From Callipepla californica brunnescens (Eukaryota > Chordata > Aves > Galliformes > Odontophoridae), in NCBI GenBank assembly GCA_023055505.1, contig JALIRH010000038.1, forward strand, positions 4,348,327 through 4,412,326: DNA of 64,000 nt. The letters are read 5' to 3'. Every line of letters begins with the position of its first letter. The first letter of the stretch is position 1. The notes beneath the pieces are model-generated. The model was not told where the DNA came from. It saw only the letters and a program-made list of their open reading frames with translations, and searched no databases. This document shows, in pieces, positions 1-10,026 of the stretch. A program made the translations under genes and the position numbers.

Positions 1-1714
1 TTCTTCATCCTTGAAAACAGTTGTTCACAATTGTACCTACTGCCTAAAAGCGATTACATGGATAAGGCATGATTGTGAAGCATATCTTTATCTGGTAAGA
101 TAAATCTGATAAATCAGATAAAGTGACTTAATCCAATTTTCAAGTTGAATATCTGCTAGTAACTCATTACATGTAATTTCATCTGAGGCATTGTCGTGTT
201 GTTTTCACACAGCAGTGCTTTTGTTGAGTGACGTGTACATGTTTAGTGCTGGTTTAGGCTGTTCAGGAAGGAAGATCCACCACTGGGACAGAGGCAGAAT
301 GGGCTGGGACAGACACCACGTGGCCTGCTGACCTCAGATTATACATGCCTAAATCATTGTCTCCTCTGCTTGACTGAGGAATGAAGGAATCATCTATTCT
401 TCTATATATAAAGAAAGGCCTATAGTGAAAATAGTCATTGACTCAATATTATTGAATAAAAAATCAGTTATGACTGACTAGAACATATAACTGAGAGTTG
501 TATGCTATTTGTGTAGGAGGAACACCAATTATGGATTATCATGGATCCTCAAGGCCAAAGACTTTGAACTTAAGAGATTTATGTTTCAGAGATTTATGTT
601 TCAAATTCATGAATAAATTTCTATGAACTATCTTGAACAGTCCCATTAGAATCTAAAATAATTGCAAATGTGCAAAGCTCTTAAGTGAAGAAATTACTAT
701 CACACACTGAGAAAAGAGATCCCATCAGTGAACTATGGAGAAATAGAGCAGTTTACCACTTTAGAGGTTGATTCTCACATGAATGAATTTCCTTTTATTG
801 ACTTTATTGCCTTCATACCTTTAAAGATAGTTTCAGACTACAAATGGGATTCTCTGAGTTAGGCTCTGTTTTTTTTTCTTTTTTTTCTTCTTTTTTTTTT
901 TTTTTTAATAAGGTTCTTGTAATCAATCAGATTTGTCAGGAAAAAAAAGCACCAAAAAATGCAGGTATACAAAGAAAAGTGAATGGAGGATATTGACTGG
1001 ACTGTAATCTATATCCGTGCTAATGATAGATAAGCATAACAGTCTGACTATTATGTATGTAGAAATGGTAACCATTAAACAAACAAACAAACAAATAAAC
1101 AAGTAATTGTGGTAATTAATTCCCTTTTTATATACATAAAATTTGATAATTAGCAATGCAGATTGACACATTTGATAATAAAATTAATGAGTGTGCTTAT
1201 TTATCTATCAGCCCTAGCTAAAGTTATTGCAACAGACATTCTTGAACACTGAAGAAAAATATTCCTCCATTCTAATATCAGCAGTAAATAGTCCCTTCTA
1301 TAAGGAATAATAACTTTGGTTCATGTTTCCTTAAGGAGCTGTTATTTAAACAGGAGTCTATAGGGTTCATAAAGGTTAACATCAATGACTAAGCCTGTCA
1401 GTTTAGGATCTTCTGTTGACTTACTCATTTACTTCTGTTGTACTATGAATAAAAGAGAACTGGGAGGAATATTCAGGAACAAAGCACCCACTTGGGAAGC
1501 TGAGTGGAAATTTATTGTAATAATAAGTCTTAAAGTAAGTTACATTACAGTCATATCTACTGATACACCTTCTGGCAAAGAATCTTTCTATGGAAAGCCT
1601 TTTTCAATAATAAAAGATGTTTCTAGGTTAGGCAATAAAGACAAAAGATTTATGACACATGAAAACAGACAGTGAGTGAGTAAAGGTATGGATCTAGGAA
1701 AAAGGATGCTATAG
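1..1714. other. AT-rich intergenic DNA, no gene seen
   Basis: No coding region, RNA gene or transposon is recognised. It holds a T-rich tract at about 868-906 and a short (AAAC)n run at about 1077-1100. The two open frames of 82-96 codons here show no protein features and are of a length expected by chance in AT-rich DNA. Confidence 0.6.
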
Positions 1715-2290
1715 ATGGAAGGGATGCCATCCAGATAGACATAGACAAGATTGAGAGGTGGACCCATGCCAACCTCAAGAAGTTCAACAAGGCCAAGTGC
1801 AGGGTCCTGCATCAGAGTCAGGGCAATTCCAAGCACAGATATAGGTTGGGTTGAAAATGCCTTGAGACAAGCTCTGAGGCAAAAGGATCCTGGCTGATGA
1901 AAGATTCAACGTGAGCTGGAAATGTGCGCTTGAAGCCCGAAAGCCAACTGTAGTATCCTGGGTTTTATCAAGAGAACTGTGACAAGCAGGTTGAGGGAGG
2001 TGATTGTGCCCCTTTATTCTGCTCTTGTGAGACTCCACCTGGAGTACTGCATCTGGTTTTGGGGACCCCAACACAAGAAAGATATCGAGCTGTTGGAGTG
2101 GGTACAGAGGAGGGTCATGATTATTAGAGGGCTGAAACACCTTCCCAACAAGGATAGGCTGAGAGAACTGGGCCTTTTCAGCCTGGAGAAGAGAAGGATC
2201 TGGGGGAACCTTACAGTACCTGAAGGTGACCTGCAGAAAAGCTGGGGTGGAATGTTTTATTACGAGCATGTAGTGACAGGACAAAAGGGC
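1715..2290 (+). mobile_element. CR1 LINE fragment, C-terminal ORF2 region
   Basis: This is the part of CR1 ORF2 that lies downstream of the reverse transcriptase active site. The DNA matches the usual avian CR1 text from the segment about planting a fusion-like 'aacaaggccaagtgc' stretch through to 'gtagtgacaggacaa'. The frame 1979-2305 reads residues such as [40 protein letters not shown], all characteristic of the CR1 C-terminal region. The upstream part is in other frames, so it is frameshifted. It stops about 40 codons before the expected ORF2 end, has no 3' UTR, and passes straight into the 5' region of a second CR1. Non-functional. Confidence in the family is high; the exact left edge is approximate. 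Confidence 0.9.
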
Positions 2291-2869
2291 AGGCTGCTTA
2301 GCTAGCAAGGATGGAACTGGCATATTCGCAGTAAATTTAAACATTCAACTGACATGTGGACTTGTCACTACTGCAGAAACCAGCTTCAAGGCAAATAAGA
2401 CTGCACTGGGCAAGGGATCTTAAGCAAAAAAGGATGACCAAGACTCTTTTAGAGCTTTTTTGAAGCCAGGAAGGCACTGTGCCTTTGCCAGGGCTAGCAG
2501 CTGGTGCACAAGCTGCTTAGCTAGCAGGGGTGAAGCTGGCACCACCCACTCTTTATCTCTCGATTCTGACCTTGACCTTTGGCTGTGAGGCTATAAACAG
2601 CCCCAGGGAGGGTGGAAGCTAGTTTCTGTCCGCATAGCACATTAGGTGACAAATGGTGTTACTGCTCACTGACAGTAGGGAGGGGAAATAAGAGTGTGAG
2701 GGGAGCCCATGCCACCTATACAGTACCGTAGCAGCAGGTGTAGGAGGCGGGTTGAGTGGCAGGGTGTCCCTTTTTGCTCAGGTGATCATCTCTCTTACTG
2801 GTAGTGTCTGAGACTGCAGGTTTAGCCACAGACACCACCAGGCCGTGGGTTTAATACAAGAAGACTGTA
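2291..2869 (+). promoter_or_regulatory. CR1 5' UTR / internal promoter region
   Basis: This GC-richer leader precedes CR1 ORF1. It contains the stretch 'ggctgtgaggctataaa' (about 2581-2597) and 'tgacaaatggtgttactgc' (about 2647), which I recognise as CR1 leader sequence. A 31-nt segment occurs twice, at 2292-2322 and 2511-2541, with five mismatches. CR1-type LINEs are expected to carry an internal promoter here, but activity cannot be judged from sequence. Confidence 0.6.
2292..2541 (+). repeat. 31-nt direct repeat pair in CR1 leader
   Basis: Positions 2292-2322 and 2511-2541 share 'gctgcttagctagca' and a common end 'ctggca', differing at five of 31 positions. The first copy sits exactly where the upstream CR1 fragment ends, the second inside the normal leader. 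Confidence 0.8.
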
Positions 2870-3880
2870 GTGACTCAGAGGACCTGCCTAGAAAATATGG
2901 TGATTCAGGCCTCTGTCTGTAGGGAGTGCCTGAGCCTGCTGCTGCTGGGGGAAGGTGGCCAGGTTTTCACCTGCATGAGGTGTGAGCAGGTGGATGAGCT
3001 GCACAGCCTGGTGATGGAGCTCAGGGAGGAGGTGGAGAGGCTGGGAACAGTCATAGAGTGTGAGCAGGAGGTTGGCTTCTGCAGTGAATCACTGTCGAGT
3101 CATAGGGAGAGATGCCAGGGAGGTACCCTCAATAAAGTGGTAGACCCACTGTCCTGTCACAGTTGGACAGATCTGACATGTAAGGTGGGTTGGAAAAAAG
3201 TCCCAGCTTCCCATCAAGAGTGAACCCCCTGCCTGACTACCTAGGTGCCCCTAAGCAATAAGTTTAGGGTGCTGGAAACTGATGAGGAAGTGAGTGGGGA
3301 GGTGAGGATGATCTGCCTAAGAAGGGGACTAAGGTGAGGCAGTCATCCCCATGTCTTGAGACTGCCTCTGCTGGGAAAGACAGAAGGGTAACTGTGGGAG
3401 GTTATTCCTTTCTCAGAGGAATGGAGGATCCCATGTGCAGACCCGACCCAACCCATAGAGAAGTGTGTTGCTTCCCTGGTGCCTGGGTCAGTGATGTCAC
3501 TAAAAATCTCCCAGGTCTGGTTTGATCCTCTGATTATTATCCATTATTGATAGTTCAGGCAGGCAGAGATGAAACGGCTCATGGAAGTCTAAGAGCTATC
3601 AAAAGGGATTTTAGTTGTTTAGGGAGGTTGGTTGAGGGAGTGTGAGCACAAGTGCTGTTTTCCTCCCTGCCTTCTGGGGTGATGAGAGATACAGAGCTGT
3701 CTAGGAAAACTCAGGCTATGAATAAGTGGCTGAAAAGCTGGTGCTGCCACAAGAACTTTGGGTTCTCCGATCATGGGGTGGTTTACTCAGCACCTGGCCT
3801 GATGGATGGGTCTTGCCTGTCTCGGAGAGGATAGCAAATCCTAGGCCAGGAGCTCATTGTGAGAGCTTTAAACTAGGTAT
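2870..3880 (+). pseudogene. CR1 ORF1 remnant (CxxC motifs, coiled coil, SGNH-esterase type domain)
   Basis: Intact CR1 ORF1 encodes a protein thought to bind the element RNA and to carry an esterase-like domain. The first segment is open from 2870 to 3223; its first ATG is at 2897. It shows two CxxC pairs (CREC and CMRC) followed by a leucine/valine heptad stretch (DELHSLVMELREEVERLG) that looks like a coiled coil. After a stop at 3221-3223 the reading continues in a second frame. Around 3380-3430 lies VGGYSFLRG, the counterpart of the GDSL-like nucleophile block with the Asp replaced by Tyr, then CRPDPTHREVCCFPGA. At 3652-3834 is WLKSWC...NFGFSDHG with the C-terminal DG.CLSRRG block, where the usual catalytic His position reads Cys. 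A further shift occurs after about 3830. At least one stop and two frame changes make it non-functional. Confidence 0.8.
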
Positions 3881-4140
3881 GAAGGGAAAAGGGGTGAAAA
3901 TGTCCCTTGCTAGGGTGGAGCAAGTAATTTAGAGTTGCCAGCTAAATCTGATGGGGGAAGAGGATGGAGGTCAACGGGACAGAGAAGGGCTTGGGGATAT
4001 TGTCGTAGGAGATAGCAGGGTAATATCTTTGAATTGTCCTATAAGAGGACAATTGTGAGGAATCCCCAGAGGAGTTACTATTGAGAATTTCCTGCCTGAA
4101 ATCTTCTTGAGTTCCTTTAGGGATACCTGCATATGTTGCT

Positions 4141-6029
4141 TCCTTAAAGTGCCTGAATACTAATGTGCACGGCATGGGCAATAAACAGGAAGAGTTAGAG
4201 GTCTGTGTGCAGTCACCAGGCCATGATCTCATAGCAATCACAGAGATGTGGTGGGACAGCTTGTATGACTGGAATGCTGCTGTGGATGACTATTTGCTTT
4301 TTAGGAAAGACAGGATGGTGAGGTGGGGTGGTGGAGTTCCTCTTTATGTGAAAGAGCAGCTGGAGTGCAATGAACTTCATCTGGGGGAGGGTGGAGAGCT
4401 TGTGGGTGAGAATTAAGGCACGGGCTAGTGTGGGTGCCACTGTTGTGGAGGTGTATTATATTCCCCCACAGAGAAGAAGTTGATGAGGCCTTCTACAAAC
4501 AGATGGAAGTAGCCTCATGATTTCAGGTGCTGGTTCTTATGGGGAACTTCAATTATCCAGATATTTGTTGGGAAAGCATTTGTTGGGAAAGCCAGACATG
4601 CGCTCTCCAGATGGTTCCTGCAATGTGTTGAAGATAACTTTCTGATGCAGGTGGTGGAGGAGCTGACAAAAAGAGGGGGGTTGCTGGACCTTGTTCATAC
4701 TAACGAGGATGGGCTTGTTAGGGAAGTGAACATTAGGGGTAGATTGGGATGTAGTGATCACAAGATGGTGGAGTTAAAGTCTGTGAGTGGAAGAAGCAAA
4801 TCAGAAAGTAGGATTGCTACCCTGTACTTAGGGAGAGCTGACAGTGATTTCTTCTGGGACCTTCTTGGAGGTATTCCATGGGCTACAGTGTTAGAAGGCA
4901 AGGGGGACTGTGAGAGCTGGTCAGCATTTATACAGCACTTCTTCCAAGCTCAGGATCAGTGCATCCCTGTGAGTAAGAAATCGGGCAAGGGGTGGCAGGA
5001 GACCTGTGTGGATGAAGAAGAAGCTCGTACGTAAACTCAAAGGGAAGAGAAAGGTCCATGAAATGTGGAAAAAGGGTCTGACCACATGGGAAGAATTCAG
5101 GAATGTTGTCAGGGCCTGCAGGGATGCAACAAGGAAGGCCAAAGCCAACCTGGAATTGGACTGGACCTGGCAAAGGAGAATAAGAAGGATGCTCTTGTTT
5201 TTTGTGTTTTTTTTTTTTTTTTTGTTTTTTGTTTTGTTTTTTAATTTAAAAGGAAGACTAGGGAAGATGTGGGTCCCCTACTAACTGAGACAGATGTTCT
5301 AGTAACAGGGGATACAGAGAAGGCAAGGATGCTGAATGCCTTCTTTGCCTCCGTCTTCACTGTGGGAGCTCCCTGTCAGGACTCCTGGACTGTAGGAGTA
5401 AGTGAGAGGGTCTGGGGAATGGAAAGCTCCTCTTTGGTGAGGCAGGAGATGGTCCAAGAATGTCTACGCAACATCAATGTACATAAATCCATGGGCTCCG
5501 ATGGGGTGCATCCACTTGAGGAAGTTTGCACAGGTGATTGCTGAAACACTCTTTATCATCTTTGAGAGGTTCTGGAGAATCGGAGAGGTGCCTGAAGACT
5601 AAAGGATAGCCAATGTTACTCTGGTCTTCAAAAAGGGCAAGAAGGAGGATCTGGAGAATTACAGGCCAGTCAGCATCACCTCTGTCCCTGGAAAGGTGTT
5701 GGAACAGTTTGTTCTGGATGCTGTTTTCAGGCAGTTGGAGGAAAAGAGAGTTATCAGTAGTAGTCATCATGGGTTCACCAAGGAGAGGTCATGCTCGACC
5801 AACATGGTGGCCTTCTATGATGTCATTACTGGCTGGGTGGATGAGGGGAGAGCAGTGGATCCAGTCTACCTTGATTTCAGCAAGGCATTTGACACTGTCT
5901 CCCACAGCATCCTTACAACTAATTTGAGGAAGTGTGGAATTGATGAGTGGACAGTGAGGTGGGTTGAGAACTGGCTGACTGGCAGAGCTCAGACGGCTGT
6001 GATTGGTGACAAAGAGTCCAGTTGGACTT
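4141..6029 (+). pseudogene. CR1 ORF2 remnant: endonuclease plus partial reverse transcriptase
   Basis: ORF2 of CR1 encodes an AP-type endonuclease and a reverse transcriptase used in target-primed insertion. The endonuclease begins near 4141; the segment 4165-4416 contains ITEMWWD, with the conserved catalytic Glu, and GGGVPLYVK. The GDFN block near 4542-4553 reads GNFN in another frame, and the SDH motif near the domain end is present at 4753-4761. A T-rich insert at about 5198-5242 interrupts the linker. The reverse transcriptase follows: INVHKSMGSDGVHP (about 5476-5517), HHGFTKERSC (about 5765-5795), and motif A FSKAFD at 5876-5893. The coding sequence needs at least four frame changes and has several stops. 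It ends at about 6029, before the second catalytic box, so the protein could not have been active even without the frameshifts. Confidence 0.88.
5198..5242 (+). repeat. T-rich insertion inside CR1 ORF2
   Basis: About 45 bases, nearly all T with a few G, interrupt the CR1 text between the endonuclease and reverse transcriptase regions. They are not part of CR1 as I know it and add to the frame disruption. Confidence 0.6.
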
Positions 6030-7184
6030 AAACTTTGTAGCTATACTATACAACCTTAAGGAGCCAAAATAAGCTTCACAACTGCTTAACAGCTTTATGA
6101 CTTCATACACATAAGAGATACAGCTTTTAAGAAGCTGAAATAGATTTTGGAATAAGTTAATAATTTTGTGAGACAAAGAGTGTAAAAAGAAAAATGCGGA
6201 TAATGGAAAAAGAAAGTCAGAGAAATGAACAGGGAAAAGATTGATCAATAGTCTGTTTTGAAAGCCTGTTCTGAGGAGTTCCAACAGCAGCCCACTATGA
6301 TGGAGAAAGGATGGGATGATGACCACAGTTGTCATCAGGGTGATAGTCTTGAAACAGCAATGACAACCAATGAGGGAGAGGGAGGAGGAGAAGTCTGACA
6401 AAGTCCCTGTCAATTATCCTTTTATGCCTGCTAAGTCATGAAAAAGCAAGTTTGCAACAAGTTTGACAAAAAAAAAGTTTGCAGCCAAAACTTTCTTGCA
6501 GGATGTGTAAGCCAGTTTGTCTGATTTCAGCCTTCAACTGGTTGTCATGGCAACAGCCTTGCAGTGCAAGTGTTTGAGATACACTAAGCTCACCCCAGAA
6601 ATTCAGAAAGTGCTTTTTGTTTGTCCTTTACATTATCTTTCAATGACTTTAATTGCAAAATGACAGCACAGACTCCTCATTGAGTTACTGTGGGGTTATT
6701 CAACATTTACTCCAATGTAACTAACAAGGAATTAAGAGAGGTTAAAGGTAAGTGTTAAACCATCCATGAGGCCAATCAAATTCAGTATAGTTTCTATATT
6801 TTAGAAATTGGTAAATTATAATGGCTGAGAGTTAAAAGCTGTTCTTTCTGCCTCTGAAGATTGTCTACAGATCTCATGTCTTCTTATAATTCCACATTTC
6901 CCCAATAAATTCAACCAAACAACTAAATAATCTGGTTGCTAACATTCCACTAAAAGAATAATATACCTTACTAGTTTTCTATTTTTTTTACCATACTGAT
7001 CAGCAGGTCTTAGATCACACTTTTCTTCTCTTACTTGGGGTACACTTCTACAAACAAATGGGCTATTTTCACATCTCTCTCAGTTCAGTTTTTTGTAACT
7101 GTTGATGAAGGGTGCTGCAAGTCAGGTTGCATCTGTTAATGAGGTTCCAGGTATGACAGTAAAACCGAATAGAAGAATGTCTGG
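6030..7184. other. Intergenic DNA after CR1 breakpoint, nothing recognised
   Basis: The CR1 text stops within a few bases of 6029 and unrelated AT-rich DNA follows. A 164-codon frame on the minus strand (5919-6413) runs partly antisense to CR1 and is not taken as a gene. No element or RNA is recognised. Confidence 0.55.
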
Positions 7185-7648
7185 AACACTGAGAACTGTT
7201 CCAAAGTATTGCCTCCTATTTTATTATATTGGCCTACAAAGTAGGAAGCTGATGTTGGTAGAAAGCAAAGGGACAGTCTGGCGAAATGGTGTCTGACATG
7301 GAAGTGTGTATGAAGTAAAAGTGTGTCATTGATTTACTTCATGCAGAAAAAACTGTACTCACTGACTTTCATCAATGCTTGCCTAACGTTTCTGGAGACT
7401 AAACAGTAAATGCTAACACAGTGAGGTGGAGGGTAGTGCATTTCAGGAGTGGTGACAGAGAAATGAATGACAAGTCATGTTCCAGAAGGCCACAAATATT
7501 TTTAAGAGCATAGCATGCAGTCTCCTGTTCATTCAATTTTCTGAAGCTGAGAACTGGCTCTATCATATAGCATTCCTGTGCTCTGTGTATCTGTTGTAGT
7601 TTTTATAGATATAAATAGGAGGTATTACTTTCAGGGTGACCTATGTAT
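7185..7648 (+). mobile_element. Internally deleted mariner-type DNA transposon (Galluhop-like)
   Basis: The two ends are inverted: 'aaagtattgcctcctattt' at about 7203-7221 matches the reverse complement of 'aaataggaggtattacttt' at about 7613-7631, with two mismatches, and the similarity extends outward less cleanly. Inside, from the ATG at 7286, the + strand reads a degraded mariner N-terminal helix-turn-helix: VCMK (stop) KCVIDLLHAEKT, then TVRWRVVHFRSGD, with in-frame stops. Around 7495 the sequence jumps to what corresponds to the transposase C-terminus and 3' UTR, so the catalytic DDD/D domain is missing. At about 460 bp it is a non-autonomous, dead copy. The family is inferred from recognition; the target TA is suggested by 'tgta' at the right end but is not clear on the left. 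Confidence 0.75.
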
Positions 7649-7866
7649 TTGTTGTCTGCTATAGGATACCTTACTAGGAAGAAAAAGAGGAGGGAGCCCT
7701 CTACAGACAGATAGAAGAAGCTATGTGTTCAGAGGCCCATGTCTCTGGGGGAGTTTAATCACTCCAATATTATCTGGAATGATAACACAGCAGATTGTGA
7801 CTGATCCAGGAGATTGCTGGAAATCACTGATAAATTTCTCACCCAACTGGTAGAGGTGCCACTTGA
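7649..7866 (+). mobile_element. CR1 LINE fragment, end of endonuclease
   Basis: The text 'tgtctgctatagg' followed by 'ctctacagacagatagaagaagct' style sequence and 'gggggagtttaatcactcc' is the CR1 endonuclease region around the GDFNHP block, here GEFNHS-like. It begins exactly where the mariner copy ends and stops near 7866. Both CR1 ends are missing. Confidence 0.75.
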
Positions 7867-8172
7867 AGTAAGTGTTCTGCTGTTATTCATAGTCACTCAC
7901 GCACAAAAAAACTTGGAGTGCTGTGTCCAACAATCCTCCTTAGTTCAAGAGTTACATAGCCATACTGATGAGAGTGTAATGAAGAGCTATGAAGATTATT
8001 CAAATTTTTCTTCTGAATATATGGTTTAGACAATTATGAGAGGTATTAGAGTATCAATTTTGGAGTTCCATTATTTTAATCTATTTAGATCTTCAAGGTT
8101 TCTTATTAAATTGAGAGAATTTTAGAAGTTTCTTAAAATGACATGCTAGTAACAGTAATATTTAACTACCAA
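7867..8172. other. Short unique stretch, nothing recognised
   Basis: About 300 bases of AT-rich DNA between two CR1 pieces of opposite orientation. No feature is supported. Confidence 0.5.
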
Positions 8173-8676
8173 ATTCATAGAATAACAGGATTGTAAAATG
8201 GCTTGGGTTGGAATCCAACCCCCCTGCCATGAGCAGGATTGGCAACCACTAGATCAGGCTGCCCAGTTTTTCTGGGCAATCTATTCCAGCACCTTCACCA
8301 TCTTCTGAGCAAATAATTTTCTCCTAATATCTAATCTAAATCTCTCTCATTTAGTTTAAAACCATTCCTCCTTGTCCTATCACTATCAGACCATGAAAAA
8401 TTCATTCTTCCACCTGTTTATAAGCTCTATTTTATCACTTGAAAGCTGCATTGAGGTATCTCTGGAGTCTTTTCCAGACTGCACATGCCAATCTCCCTCA
8501 GCCTGTTTATGTAAGAGAAGTGCTCCAGCCCTGATCACCTTCATGGCCTTCTTCTGGATCCACTCTACATCTTTCCTGTACACAATGCACCTGAAATAAA
8601 CACAGTACTCCAGATGGGGCCTCACAATGGCAGAATAGAGGAGTACAATCACTTCCCTCACACTGCTAGCCACTTA
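8173..8676 (-). mobile_element. CR1 LINE 3' end, 5'-truncated
   Basis: Read on the minus strand this is the end of ORF2 and the 3' UTR of CR1. The minus-strand frame 8386-8673 reads [19 protein letters not shown], the conserved C-terminal block. The plus-strand start 'attcatagaataac' is the complement of the terminal octamer region, and 'ggcttgggttggaatccaacc' is the usual 3' UTR. It is about 500 bp and 5'-truncated, as typical for CR1. Confidence 0.9.
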
Positions 8677-10026
8677 TCTTTTGAGAGATTTGTCCCTGAG
8701 TTTAAATTTAACTTTTGTTTGTATCCTCTTTTTTTTGTTCTTTCCATTGTTAATAAATGTTCCTGAAAATAAATAAATAAATAAATAGAATTTCGGTATT
8801 ATAATGAATGAGTTTATTTTTGTCAAGAGTTGTTCATACATTAGTATTTGCAGACCCAATTTTTTACTGGATAACTGTACTCACCATTTTTTTCACACCT
8901 TCTTAAGGTTTAATGAGTACAAGCTAAGGAAAGCATTCTAAGTCATCTTTCTTTTAAAACAAAACTGAACCATTCTTGAAGTTCAAATCACATTAGCTAA
9001 AACTACAAATCTAGAAAGTAACCCAGAAACCTTGTAATTCTGTAGCTTCAGTTTTGCAATGAGTATTGAATAATAGACTACCTTGGGGATTGCTGATGAA
9101 ATAAAACTCCACTGGAATCAGAAAACTACCCAGGAAATTATCTAAGTACAGAAATATACAGTCTTCTATCAAAATACATAATATAGGATTATGAAGGGAT
9201 GATTTCAGATAAAACTGTGTTCATTATCAGGAGATGTAATACAACTTGTAGCTTCCAGATGCATTTTTTCATACCTAAAATATTACTTTTTTTTTTTTTT
9301 AGGTTTGTAGTTTATTTTGATTTGTCTTTTGCATTAATATTCAAATGCTGAGCTGTATTTCCTGTGATGCAAATAAAATATTATTATTAACTAAACCATG
9401 AAAATCATACAGATATTTTCATTCTACTGTTTTAAAAAGGAACCCTGAACTGTACTCATATGCACTTCTGATTTGTTAGAGTAGAAGAAAAGTGGTTGGA
9501 TCATGTTTTATTCCTTTCTTTTGACACAAAATTGCCATCTGCTCTTGACAGATTCATCTTTTTCTTTCCCTTCTAATTTGTATGTACTATTATTCTTATT
9601 GAAAATACTCAGTGATACTTGATCCTTATTATTCATTTATGCACATGTAGTGTTTAAATTTCTCAAGCATCATTGTAATCTGTCAATCGTTTTCCTCATT
9701 CTCTTCTCATTGTTTTCTTTTGCTTTCTTGATTGTTCATAAAAATGTTCTTTACCATGGTCTAGCAATGAAGATCTGTTCTTTGTGGCATTCTGGGGCAA
9801 GGTCAATCAATTGAAATAAAATAATTTCTTTTTTCCTTTTTAAATAGAAGCAAGTCATGAAAATAATTTCTGCAGCTTTACTTGATTAGCTTCTGAATGA
9901 ATGATTTTAAATATCTTGATTGCATTCTCCATTATGCACTCTAAATGTATTATATTTATTTCTTATGATATGTACAAAGAAGTGAGGCAGGTTGATTTAT
10001 TTCAGGAACAGAGACCTTTCTCATCT
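8677..10026. other. AT-rich intergenic DNA, nothing recognised
   Basis: Contains (AAAT)n at about 8766-8787 and a poly-T run at about 9286-9300. No open frame with recognisable protein features. Confidence 0.55.

Larger units (their letters stand above)
2291..6029 (+). mobile_element. CR1 LINE, 5' half with UTR, ORF1 and start of ORF2
   Basis: CR1 is a non-LTR retrotransposon that copies itself by target-primed reverse transcription. Most avian copies keep only the 3' end; this one keeps the 5' UTR (2291-2869), ORF1 (2870 to about 3880), the inter-ORF region, and ORF2 through the endonuclease and the first half of the reverse transcriptase. It ends abruptly near 6029, before the catalytic FADD/YADD box, and no 3' UTR or octamer follows. 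Every ORF carries stops and frameshifts, so it is dead. The missing 3' part is close to what the fragment just upstream (1715-2290) contains. Confidence 0.9.

Noticed and set aside
1784..2344. 186-codon minus frame
   Set aside because: It lies antisense to the CR1 ORF2 fragment at 1715-2290, where the plus strand is clearly the coding one.
4032..4054. 9-bp hairpin (AATTGTCCT, loop, AGGACAATT) between CR1 ORF1 and ORF2
   Set aside because: It is short and in decayed CR1 sequence. Without the consensus at this place I cannot tell a conserved structure from chance.
5919..6413. 164-codon minus frame
   Set aside because: Its C-terminal part is antisense CR1 and the rest is AT-rich translation rich in Leu, Phe and Ser with no motif.
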